This document shows positions 35,388 through 45,803 of a stretch of DNA of 64,000 bases, piece after piece. The translations under genes and the position numbers were made by a program. The stretch covers positions 124,001 to 188,000 of the forward strand of contig JAQOTA010000068.1 of the NCBI GenBank assembly GCA_029532415.1, read 5' to 3'. Position 1 is the first letter of the stretch, and each line of letters begins with the position of its first letter. The notes beneath the pieces were generated by a model that worked only from the letters and a program-made list of their open reading frames with translations, was not told where the DNA came from and did not search any database. Source of the DNA: Marasmius tenuissimus. Taxonomy: Eukaryota > Basidiomycota > Agaricomycetes > Agaricales > Marasmiaceae.

Positions 35388-35982
35388 TGCAGAGTGAATT
35401 GGAAGAAGTGGGAATGCGTTGAGAATTGGGGCTGAGTCCGGGCGTATTGGAGGTTGTTTTTAACAGATATAGGAACGCAGTACGCGTTCATCCGGCTTGG
35501 GCCTCTATCGCAGCTTGTCGTTATACTTACTGACAAAGAGTCTCACTTCAAACTTGCGCGGACATGTGATATAATACGCGTTCGTTCGGCTTGCCGCAGC
35601 CCAGGAAGGGCCTGACGCTACATAGTAGTTAGTTGACCCTGAGTTTGATCCGTTCGGCAGGCAGTCAATCCGCTGGCACAAGCGAATTGGTCGTTAACAG
35701 CTCTGGAGTCGGTTTGAGCGCGAACTGGATGGATCCCAATCATGCTTTGATATAGATCTTTCCTTCCTCCCGAGCCTTCACATCACGTTAGTCACTAGTT
35801 CATCACTGGAATCAATGATACTGCGGGTCCGGTAGATTGCCAAGCATATACAAACGAGTTAGAACTTTTCTACTCAAGACCTGGGTTAACGATACAAGGG
35901 AGTAGGAGTGCAGGGGAACTTTTCTGAGGGAAGTCGAGGTCGTGGTGGGCAATGTTCGTAAGGGTGACTACGATGGCAACCA
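35388..35982. other. Intergenic
   Basis: Gap of about 600 bases between the SDR start and the next minus-strand frame. No gene or RNA seen. Confidence 0.4.
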
Positions 35983-36513
35983 TTAGGTCCGTGCCCCACC
36001 TCCAGGACGCAGTGCGGACGGTATTGGCAGCGCTGAGCTGTCTCCGCCGTGACCTCCATCGTGCAGCCCTCCTCCTGATGTGTTCGGCGTGTGTCCTCTC
36101 GCAGGCCGAGATTCTGATCCGTCTCTAAGTTGTGCCATTTCGTTCTCTTGTCGGAAATCTGTCCCCAGAGTTACGGGAGGCAGTACCGGCGGGCTGGATG
36201 CCACCTGTGTGCTGGAGTGGACATGATCATTGCTGGCGTCGCGCGAGTGGTCGCGAGGTTGCCGGGGGTGTGTATCTTCTTTGGGTACCCGCTCCTTCTC
36301 CCTTTCCCGTACAGTATTGGTTGTCATCGGCGCACCTGACGTTGGCTGAGTGCTGTTTATCGACTGCCCGCGTCCATGTCGTGTGTTCGTATCCTCCTCT
36401 GGAAATGTAATGCTGTCATCGTCGTCTCTATTCCCTAAGAAACCGACCTCCGCGTAAGTCACTAGCGTAAAGCGTGTTGTTTTGGACACGTACCCTTCGA
36501 CCTTCTAAACAAC
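35983..36513 (-). CDS. Low-complexity hypothetical protein
   Basis: An uninterrupted minus frame (about 168 codons) reads VEGYVSKTTRFTLVTYAEVG then a charged, Arg/Asp/Gly-rich tail (RDHSRDASNDHVH, GGGLHDGGHGGDSS) ending at GGGART. The apparent first codon is GTG, so an upstream exon is needed; a donor GTGAGT and acceptor TTTAG exist just upstream near 36515-36600, but the upstream coding exon could not be fixed. Composition suggests disorder. No domain. It could also be the 3' end of a longer gene. Confidence 0.35.
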
Positions 36514-37447
36514 TTGGGGCAATGGTTCAAGCACAAAGCTAAGTTTCGCTATGAGCTTACGGTTCATAGTCTCAAGGCTAAGAACTCACAGATACAAGAG
36601 CAGCAACAGCATATCCGGAAACAGTCGAAGGAAGCCATAGTTATTGCAGGCGCGGAGAACGCTTGTGGGAGTGTGGCAAGCGGGGCGGTAGGTCGTGACG
36701 GTTAGGAAGAAAGTTATTCTGGCCTTGTTCTGGTCCAGGCGCTATTATTATAATACTTAAACGGATATACATAAAGCTGTATTCTCTTGACGACGGTAGA
36801 CGCTGAAGATTTTCATAACTTCAATTGAAATCCATCTGCTTTGACAGTGAGAATCTTTGAACTCATACGTACTTGCCGGTAGATGCCTTTGGTTGGCGTT
36901 CCATATGTTGGACAATGCATGTGACAGAATTTTCGTACTTCGGTCGAGGGAGAATGGTATGATCTCCTCAGGATACGAGAGTAAAGGGTATGTGGTCGTA
37001 ACGAAGGACCATTGAGTGAAGAGATTTTGTTGCTTCTGGCGGAAATCGACAACCGACGGGTACGGCCCCGCAGTATGTATACTCAACGAAATCATCTGCT
37101 GCGGAATCTGCCAGGCGACAATTGAATTCCTTCAAACATATCCTGGCCCAAAATTGACGAAGTTGGATCGTGAGGAGGGCAAAAAAGGCCGCATGATTTT
37201 GAACTCGACTGTTCATTGTCAGTATGCACTACGAACTACATCGTACATGGCACAGGGGGAAAGCGAAGTAGAGGCCAAAAGGATGAAGATGGCAGGCCCA
37301 TAAGCGCGAACAGGATGAAGCACGAGATAAGGAGACCAAACGAAGAACGTACGAAAGCAACAGTACTAGAGTAGATGGAGTCAGACTCTTATTCGAAGCT
37401 TCAGGGCCAACCACATACCTCAACCAAAGGAAAGGAAAACAGCGAAA
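36514..37447. other. No supported gene
   Basis: Overlapping frames on both strands (plus 37016-37303, minus 36757-37095) have no domain or splice support. The right end is the 3' side of the pinin gene. Confidence 0.3.
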
Positions 37448-38576
37448 CTAATACTCAACAGCATCATCGTCATCGGCCTGCATTTGTGCGGCAGGAGGAG
37501 CAGACTCCTCCTTTCCTTTCTCCTTCGACTTTTCCAGACCATCGTCAACATCCATAGATTCGCCCTCAGGTCGATGTGATTTATAGTCGCCGGCAGCTCC
37601 CCTGTCGACGGATTCCGAGGTATCCATGTCTGCATCTTCGCCCCCGGCTGCCTGCTTTTTGCGTGTCTCTTCGTCAACAACACGTTGTCGTAGTTGTTGG
37701 ATCTCGGTTATGCCAGTAGTGCGTTCTTCACGGAAAGACTCCCATTCCTTCTCGGCAGCCTGGCTGACCTGTATACTTGATCAGAATAAATATGAACATG
37801 GAACAAGGTATGGACATACCTCTTCTTTCCGCTTCGCGAGGAATGCTTCTTGAGAGGGTGTCAGGATAGCCGGCAGATAGTACAAAGGCGGTGGGTGTGA
37901 CCGTGGCGGGGCTGCGAGGGGGTTGCCGCTGGTAGGTTTGTCGGGATCATCATTGTCCGGTATCACATCGGAAGTGACCAGAAAGTTGGCAAGCAAAGGT
38001 AGCCTTTTCCGTCGCAGCTTATACTATAGAGATTCGGAAGCTATGAGAATCTTCGGAAGCCAATGAGAAGGAAGACACCGTACGATGGAATCTTTGAGCT
38101 GCAATTCTTCCTCCTTCCTGTTCGCGCTAGTCTTGTCCTTCTTGGCCTCTTCTGCTCGTCGTACAGAGTCAGTTTCCTTCCTCAATTTAGCCTGTAAACG
38201 CTGTTCTATTAACTGTCGTTTTTTCGCCTGTTTCCGAAAGCAATCAGTATGCAAATTCTGTACATTTTTTTAGCACACACTCACCGCCTCGCTCGCATTC
38301 CGCTCTTTGTCCTCTATTTTGGCCTTGTTGAGTGTTCCTAGCACCAATCCAAACATGGATTTCCCTCGTTTCCGTTCCCGGCCACTACCTTCAGCATTGA
38401 GATCCAATCGCGGCCGCTTCCTAGTCGTGTCAGTGGTCGTGGTTGTCGGCGATGAGGGTTCCTTCTCTTTTTCGACCGATTCCATAGGGACTGCGTCCTG
38501 AGCTGGTCTATAGTTGATCCGTTTGGTTCAGTAGACACGAAAGATACGGGATAGGAACGTACTCTTCGGTCGACAT
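37448..38576 (-). CDS. Pinin/SDK/MemA domain protein
   Basis: ATG at 38576 (MSTEE, spliced to PAQDAVPMESVEKEKE). The pinin_SDK_memA domain is clear: RGKSMFGLVLGTLNKAKIED, RNASEAAKKRQLIEQRLQAK, LRKETDSVRRAEEAKKDK, then LRRKRLPLLANFLVTSDVIP and PPLYYLPAILTPSQEAFLAK. The domain is followed by RQRVVDEETRKKQAAGGEDA and an acidic C-terminal tail. Pinin is a nuclear protein that associates with the exon-junction complex and splicing factors. About 300 residues in five or so exons. It is divergent from SRP72 with only 130 bases between the start codons. Confidence 0.85.
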
Positions 38577-38706
38577 CGTGTCCAGTGACGGTCTGCAAAC
38601 AAGGAACGATCCGTGGGAATTCTGACTCAGGTGTCTTCGTCACCATCACTATCGTTCTCAACGCCCAAGGCAGCTTACGCGCTAGCTGTCCTTTCTCGTA
38701 CGGAAA
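38577..38706. promoter_or_regulatory. Bidirectional promoter of pinin and SRP72
   Basis: 130 bases separate the two divergent ATG codons (38576 minus, 38707 plus), so the two housekeeping genes must share regulatory DNA and their 5' leaders are short. No TATA box is obvious. Confidence 0.6.
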
Positions 38707-39840
38707 ATGTCGACAAAGCCCAAAGGCAAGCAATCTACGACTGGAAAGAGCACTCAAAAACCAGGACAGAGTCATAAGGGTCGCAAATCCACGCCAAAGC
38801 AGCCAATACCTGTTCCCGATCGATTGAAGCGACTATTCAACTCGTTGTGTGCACAGATTGACGGAGGTCATTTTTCAAATGCTATCAAGACGTGCGACAA
38901 GAGTCAGTATCACACATGCACGCCATGCATTGTATTAATTATCCTCACAGTCCTCCGGCTCGCACCCGACGATCCTGACGCGTTGAGAACAAAATTGTTC
39001 TTATTCTTACAGACCGAACAGTATACGCCGGCTCTAGAGTTGATAGAGAAGGATGATGATCATGCATTTGAAAAGGCTTATGTGCTATATCGAATGCAGG
39101 ACGAGGAACAGGCAAAGAACGTATTGGAAAGTCTCAAAGAAAGCAGTGGTGATAGCGATAGAGGTGCCATGCACCTTGAAGCTCAGTTAGTGAGTACTTT
39201 ACATGAATATGGGAATCAGTTGGCTATATTAACTTCTTCAATAGTGCTACCGCCAGGGTTCATACCAAACGGCGGTTGATTTGTATACCCAATTGCTGGA
39301 CACTTCTGATCCAGTAAGTGTGAAGAATGTACATACACTCAATCTCTCTAATAACCCCGAATCTAGCAATCAGAAGAACAATCCGATGTCCTAACGAATC
39401 TTCAAGCTGCTCAACAGCATCTCGACTTCATTGAAACTGGGTTTCTGCGATCACTGGACAGCTTACCTACATCGCTCCGCAGCAATATCGATACTTTACC
39501 GCCTCCGCCCCAACAAAGCACCTCCGCGGTGGCTGCTGCCTTGGCTGCTTCGTCCTCTGTTTCCGCTGGAGCCAGTAAGGCGGATGCTCCAGCTCCTCAG
39601 AAAAAAGTGCGCATGTCTCGTGTACCGAAGGGGGTTGTACCGGGTGTCACCCCTCCACCCGATCCCGAAAGGTGGCTCAAGAAGAGTGAAAGATCGACAG
39701 TACAGCAAGGAAGGAATAAGAAGAAGGGTGGCGGTGGCGGAGCAACACAGGGAAGCGCAGGAGTGGATTACAACCCCGGGGGTAGTGGGACGACTCCTTC
39801 GTCGGGTGGAAAGGGCGGAAAGGGTAAAAAGAAGAAATAG
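38707..39840 (+). CDS. SRP72: Signal recognition particle subunit SRP72, internally short
   Basis: Four exons join in phase. The N-terminal TPR part is typical: RLKRLFNSLCAQIDGGHFSN, ILRLAPDDPDALRTKLFLFL, EKAYVLYRMQDEEQAKNVLE, LCYRQGSYQTAVDLYTQLLD, and SDVLTNLQAAQQHLDFIETG. The C-terminal SRP72 RNA-binding motif follows almost at once: GVVPGVTPPPDPERWLKKSE, RSTVQQGRNKKKGG and a Gly/Lys-rich tail to a stop at 39840. Known SRP72 proteins have several hundred residues of further TPRs between these two parts, usually making 550 to 700 residues. Here the total is about 320. The exon linking them is continuous, so the shortening is in the gene and not a splice guess. SRP72 with SRP68 binds SRP RNA during co-translational targeting. 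Confidence 0.82.
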
Positions 39841-40732
39841 ACGAACGAGCCCCATCAAAGTGCGTATTGTCGTTATACCATTTTCTCGACTGTCACTCAT
39901 GTCTCCCCAGCACGTGTAGATAATGCAACAATGTCGCAACATGTTTCCAACTTTGATTAATTAGCCTCGTGGAAAGCTCGACGGCATTTGGCTGGAATTT
40001 TTGAGCACCGAAATCTTCATCACTGAAGTTTCCCTGCTCAGACTTCGGAGACGGCGAGCAGAAATCAGCGCATCAGCGGGTAAGTCACCACGAGCGAAAG
40101 CCTGACGAACACTTCGAGTGGCACTCCTTGTTTCCGATGGATCCATGACCTCGTGGCTCCAGCCTGTTTCGTCTTCTCCTTGCTCGCATGTGGGGTTGAC
40201 CCGAGCTCGCCAAGCCCTTGTAATCGCAGGTCTCTCAATCTTTCTCTACTCGTAATTAATTTACAGGCGTGTCTGAACCATGCACCGCCCAAGGATTAGA
40301 TTATCATGAGGAAAACTGGCCGGATAGCCTGGTTCAAATCAAGGTACGCTGTCATCCCTCAATATACGCATTGCTCACCTACCAATGGAATTGCAGTAAC
40401 CTCCAGTTCGCCTCGTTTCTTGCCTCATTCACCGACGACGAACTTTCCTCATCTTTGTGCACGAACCCCGGTGTCTCGTCAGAAGGTTTCCATCGGTCGA
40501 TCGGTACTTGTTACAGGGCCGTCATCATTCTTACATTCACAGACAAGTCACATTTGACCTGTGGAGGCACGCTGCCTCCTGCATGCCCTCACCTCCACTT
40601 TCGCTTAGAACATGACCTCGCGAGTGCGGTTCGTTCGCTGAGCCGTAGTCTGGCATCTACCTTAAGAACCTCCCAACGAGCAGCTCCTCAGTTCCTCATA
40701 CCATCCTTTCCTCCTCTACACAACCTTCGAAG
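39841..40732. other. Intergenic with weak frames
   Basis: A minus frame with a true ATG at 40146 (MDPSETRSATRSVRQAFARG, 61 codons to 39961) could be a small gene but has no other support. The rest is the upstream region of the first phosphatase-like gene. Confidence 0.3.
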
Positions 40733-42604
40733 ATGTTCTCTTTTGTTTCTATTCACCTTACTTTCCTGTTTTTGCTGCTGGTTGCGTTCTGCCCGACGCC
40801 CAGTGTGTCAAAAGTCATCGGTACGGTCGTCATCGCCCGTAACGGTGGTAGGACCCACTACTACCAAGACCCGAAGACGTACAAGGGCACCTTCGCTGAG
40901 ACTACTGCTCTCGGAGAGGTAAGTATTATGATTGATTTTGTGCATAGCCTGATCATCCTGACGCTCGGTTTAGGCTGAATCCTTCCAACTCGGCTCGACC
41001 ATCCGTGACCTGTACTTGAACCCGTCTTCCTCCTCCTACATCGATGGCATGCGCCCCGATGTCGTCAACAACAAGCAGATCAAGGTCAGGGTTAAGGCTG
41101 GTGGCGAAGGCACAGTTATTTTCGACTCCGCGATCGCACTTTTGCAAGGAATGTTCCCTCCCAACCCGAACAACAAGATTCATCTTGCCAATGATACCAC
41201 GGTTACCGCGCCTCTTAATGGGTACCAGTATGTTCCCGTTGAAACCGTGGAGCCTGTGAACGATCGCTCGCTCGAGAGTTGGACTGACTGCCCCGTAAGT
41301 CCTTCCAGCGTTTCCGATGAGAGTTTTTTTGACCTTGGTTGTTCGCTACTCAGAAATTCTCCAAGCATGTTCAGGACTTCTACTCTTCGGATGAGTTCAA
41401 GAAGAAGGAGAAGGACGCCCAGCCGTTCTTCACCGTCGCGAAAGACTTCCTCTTTGGTCGTCCGACCACCCTCGAGAATGCTGTGAGTATTCACTTTCTC
41501 CGTCGATCCTCATATCTGTCATGCTGACTTCCGAATGTCTCTAGTACAACGTATGTGGAAGGAGCCTTTGCAACGGGCACAATAACACTGACAATTGGCT
41601 CTCAGATCTTCGACTACATGAACACTGAATACGTCTACAACAAGACTTATGCTCATCGTCTCCCTCCAAGGATGATCGAGCAAGCCCGTGTCTTCGCAGA
41701 TTACCACGCAAACGGGGTGTTCTCCGACAAGGAGGCCTCTGGGGTCGGTAACAGTATGTCAAAAGTTCATCTCATCCTTTGTTCGCCGATCTTGACCACA
41801 ATGCCTACATCACAGTCGCTGGTCGTACCATGCTTCACACCATCCTCTCTTCCCTTGAGCGCATTTCCTTCAACGGAGACCCTCTCAAGTTTACCCTCGT
41901 CGAGACCAGCTATCAGCCCTTCATCTCCTTCTTCAACGAGGTCGAGGTTGTCAAGGAACACCCCGAACTCAAGGCCATCCGTGAGCCACACAATCCTCCG
42001 CTGCCGCTGTTATGAAACTCAGTACCTTATTTCGTTATTATAGCCGACTTCGGATCCGCTCTTATCATTGAGCTCCGCCGTGGCAATCCCCCAGACCTCC
42101 GTGACTTCTTGAGGTTCAGGTTCAAGAACGGCACTCAGTCCGACTTCAAGACCCTCTACGTCTATGGCCACCGTTCGGATATTGCTCTTACCGAGTTCAT
42201 CTACAAGTCCAAGGTACTTGACACTCCATTGATGTCCGGTGAATCGGTTTACTAAACCTGTACGTTAGAACGGTGTCATCGCCAGCAACAAGCAATGGGC
42301 TGAGGCTTGCGGTCGCCGTCGTCTTCTCGGCATTGAGATGCTTGAGGGCACCCAAGAATCGAATTGGTTCAGCGTTGCTTTCGCCGCTGTCTCCTTGTTC
42401 GGCCTCTTCATCTTCTCCAAGCTTGTCAAGAAGGTTCACCAGAAGGTCAAGGATGCACGCCGCGTACGCCTTGAGGGTCGAGAGGTAATGCTTTCCGTCT
42501 AGACCTGTCCATGGACTGATATATTGACCCTTGGTTCTCGTCAGAGCGAAATTCCCGTCACCATGTCCAACCCTGTGGAGAAACGTGTCATGACTGCGGC
42601 TTGA
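40733..42604 (+). CDS. Histidine acid phosphatase-like protein, catalytic His replaced by Asn
   Basis: Multi-exon gene, about 480 residues. It has a signal peptide (MFSFVSIHLTFLFLLLVAFC), then KVIGTVVIARNGGRTHYYQD. In the family this point is R-H-G-x-R, with the His taking the phosphoryl group; here it reads RNGGR. Further conserved blocks are GEAESFQLGSTIRDLYLNPS, FDSAIALLQGMFPP, GYQYVPVETVEPVNDRSLES and the end region TDFKTLYVYGHRSDIALTEF-like (SDFKTLYVYGHRSDIAL). A hydrophobic segment (FAAVSLFGLFIFSKLV) near the C-terminus predicts a membrane anchor with a short cytosolic tail. Without the nucleophile it should not be an active phosphatase. A tandem paralog follows at 43223 with RHGDR intact. 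Probable pseudoenzyme: binding or regulatory role is a guess. Confidence 0.8.
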
Positions 42605-43222
42605 AGGGGCGGCTAGCTTGGAGCAGGGTCTTGCGCTGAATTCGTCTTACATAGTCTCGTCTATCTATCTGGAACATACACGCTATCTTGCTAAATGTTT
42701 TCGCTGTCAATGTATCTATTATTCGCTTTGCATTATGAGGACATTATTACAGGCGCCAATATCAACTTGACGTACAGTCATTGTGAAGCGCGCGTGTGAA
42801 AACTCCATTCTTAACCACCAACCACCTCATTAATTCTCCTATTTCTTCAACCGCACATCTCCCAATCAAGAAGAACTCACCTCTTGCCGGAAATGAGGTT
42901 GAGGAATATGATTAAAGATGCACACTTTTCACATCGTGTATTCAACGTTTTGTTTCAAAAGATGTGCCTTCTAACCCCATTTACGAGTTCCGAATACCTA
43001 GGGTCAGACTTTTGACTGCCGGCGGGGAACAACGACCGTTTTGCCTCGGTTTTGCCTCGTGGATTCTTGCTATCATTCAAATCGCGATTCAGTCGCAGTA
43101 TCCATGGCATGCTAGCCGTGGCACTGGTATAAATACCGAGATCCTGCACCCCAAATATTCTTCAGCCTTTGCGCTTTGCCTGGTACACTTTTTTCACTTC
43201 ACTTTGAAGTTTGAGCTCTGCA
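42605..43222. other. Intergenic between the two phosphatase-like genes
   Basis: No gene seen. The 5' leader of the second gene carries CTTTTTTCACTTCAC before the ATG, a usual pyrimidine-rich start context. A possible upstream exon for the second gene was looked for and not found. Confidence 0.35.
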
Positions 43223-44931
43223 ATGTCGACAGTTCTAGGTACCGTGGTTGTTGCTCGGCATGGAGATAGGTCTTTGTTCCCTGAGGACCCGTACACTTAC
43301 AAGGGGCCTGTTACTGAAAGCACTCCCCTCGGACAGGTGAGTACGCGCACATCTTTTGTCGTTTACGATGAGCTGACACCCTTCCAGGCTGAATCACACC
43401 AGCTCGGTGGTAACCTTCGTTCTCTCTACCTGAACCCCTCTTCCGAATCCTTCGTATCTGGTATCAAACGCGATCTGGTCGACCCGAAGCAGATCCAAGT
43501 CTATGCTAAGAACGGTGGCGAAGGCAACGTTGTGTTCGACTCTACCATTGCACTTCTTCAAGGCTTATTCCCCCCGACCGAGAGGAACACGTTGACCTTG
43601 GCAAATGGTACCACTGTCACAGCGCCGTTGCACGGATATCAATATGTTCCGGTTGAGACTGTGGAACCGGCGAATGACAAGTCGTTGGAGAGCTGGCTTG
43701 ACTGTCCAGTGAGCATTGTTTTACGCTGTCTTTAACGAGTTGCTGAACTAGGTTACAGGCATTCGAAAAGCACATCAAGGAGTTTTACGACTCGGAGGAG
43801 TTCAAGCGCAAAGCAGAAGAGTCGAAGCCCGTGCTAGAATCCTTCAGAGACTACGTCTATGGTCGGTCGTTGAAGTTGGAGAACGCGGTGCGTACACATG
43901 TACTTCCGAGGTCGCTCCATTGCTAATTTACTTTGTACGATAGTGGAACGTGAGGAACCTACCTTCTTGCAGGAACCCGCCTCTAATATTTGCTCGCCTT
44001 AGCTTTACGACTACATCAGCACTCAACTGACCTACAATCAAACCTTCGCCTACCGTTTGCCCCCACATGTCCTCGAAAGGGCTCGAACTCTTGCCAATTA
44101 CCACGAAAATGGTATCTTTTCAGATTCGAAGCCCTCTGGCATTGGAAACAGTATGTCCTCTTGATCGCAGAAAACCCATGACCCAGCTTACCCTCTCCAG
44201 TCGCTGGCAGGACCACACTCCACCTCGTCTTGGACGCTCTTGAGCGCATGGGTTTCGAGCAGGACCCCCTCAAATTCTCCCTCATTGAAACGACCTACCA
44301 ACCATTGATTTCTCTCTTCCACGAGATTGAAGCCGTAGATGCCAATCCTGCTTTGAAGTCTATTCGTGAGTTGCTGTGCAATTTTTAATGACCTACAGAT
44401 GGCTGACCTCGTTCTAGCTAACTTTGCCTCGGCAATCACAATCGAGCTCCGCAAGACTCTGCCCCCTGACGTTCGCCCTATGATTCGCCTGCGGTTCAAG
44501 AATGGTACTCAAGCAGATTGGGAGCCTTTGCATGCGTACGGACACCGAGGGGATATCCCGCTGACCGAGTTCATCTATAGGGCCAAGGTAATGACCCTCT
44601 TCCTCGCGACCTATGCCCATTAATAACGAATCTGTTCATCTAGGGAGGTGCTATCTCCAACAACCGACAGTGGGCACAGGTCTGCGGTGTGCCCGAGGGT
44701 CGTAAACCCATTCATACCTACGCAACTGGGCCAACGTCGGGGCTTTGTGCTTTCGTTCTCTTCGCACTCGTGTGGTTATCCGTGCGTTTGATCAAAAGGA
44801 GGTCTGCTTCCAAGAGGCAAGAGTCCTCGACCGCCATGAAGGAGAAGGTAAATTTCTTCGCCTTGTAGCCATCTTTCGTTACGCTGATCCCGGTCCCGCA
44901 GAACCCGCTTCTCGATGACAGCGTTGCATGA
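43223..44931 (+). CDS. Histidine acid phosphatase-like membrane protein
   Basis: Paralog of the preceding gene with the same exon order. The N-terminus reads MSTVLGTVVVARHGDRSLFP, with the catalytic R-H-G-x-R intact, then GQAESHQLGGNLRSLYLNPS, FDSTIALLQGLFPP, GYQYVPVETVEPANDKSLES, IAGRTTLHLVLDALERMGFE and EPLHAYGHRGDIPLTEFIYR. Near the end a hydrophobic helix (LCALFVLFALVWLSVRLI) and a basic tail lie before the stop at 44931. It has no signal peptide from this ATG, unlike the first gene; an acceptor-like CGACAG just after the ATG would allow an upstream exon that carries one, but none was found. The family removes phosphate from small esters such as phytate or lysophosphatidate. The substrate is not known. 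Confidence 0.82.
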
Positions 44932-45803
44932 TTGATGTTTCTTGAGTAATGTAACTTACTTGGTAGGCGATCTGGATGCTGCCGTAGTGCTTGAGCTCTG
45001 TATAGCGTATTGGCCACGTAATGTGATGATCCCATTACTTCGACACTAAACGTCACTTCTCTCGAAAGAACAACATTATAGATCACAAATCTGAAGCCCA
45101 ACTTTAAGAAAGTAGGGGGTATCTCAGGTGCTTCATAGCAATGACAACGTGTTGTGGCGGCCGATTTCTGCTGGATGATTGAGCGGGTGCGTAAAGGTGT
45201 AGGTAGTGTAATGTCCCCGAACCTAGGCTCTGAACCGAAACGAGCTGCATCCAAGTCAACAGCTGCACTCGGGATGCGGGTTAGGTTTGGTGAAGCAGAC
45301 GAAAGAGAACCAACCCGGCAAACCCAGTGGAACGTTTCGAGCCCTGACTCGTGCTTCCCGCTAGTATACAGAAAGTAGAAGAATATATCGAAGGCTCGTA
45401 TGACGTGGATAGACGAGGTTGGCCAACTGATGCGACAGCATAGCGGAGGTGGTGCCTATTGAAGACCTTCCGAACGCGGGTGCAGTGGGCGCAAGCAGGT
45501 CCCGGTGTGTGTGTCTATTTCAGAGCGACCGGCTCCTGGTCCCGCCCTCCACCGCCTCAGTCATTCATCACCACAAAGGTACTTGAGAATTTGATAATGA
45601 ACCGTCATTGGCATTCTATGATTCGTAAAGAGATAAGTAGATAATTTAACAAAATGGGAGTTGAAGATGCCCAGCGAAGTGGACAGGGCCGTAAAGTATA
45701 ACAAAAAAGAGGTATATGGGTGTGATAAAGCGTATCCACAAGTCAGCACTTGAACGAAAGAAAATCACGAAAAAGGGTACGAGAAAAAAAGTCGAAGGAA
45801 CGT
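44932..45803. other. Intergenic (converging genes)
   Basis: The gap holds the 3' sides of the phosphatase-like gene and the RhoGAP gene. Long minus frame 44718-45254 overlaps the coding strand of the phosphatase gene and was not accepted. No RNA gene seen. Confidence 0.4.

Noticed and set aside
44718..45254. 178-codon minus-strand frame
   Set aside because: It overlaps the last exons of the phosphatase-like gene on the other strand, has no domain, and the plus-strand gene is strongly supported there.
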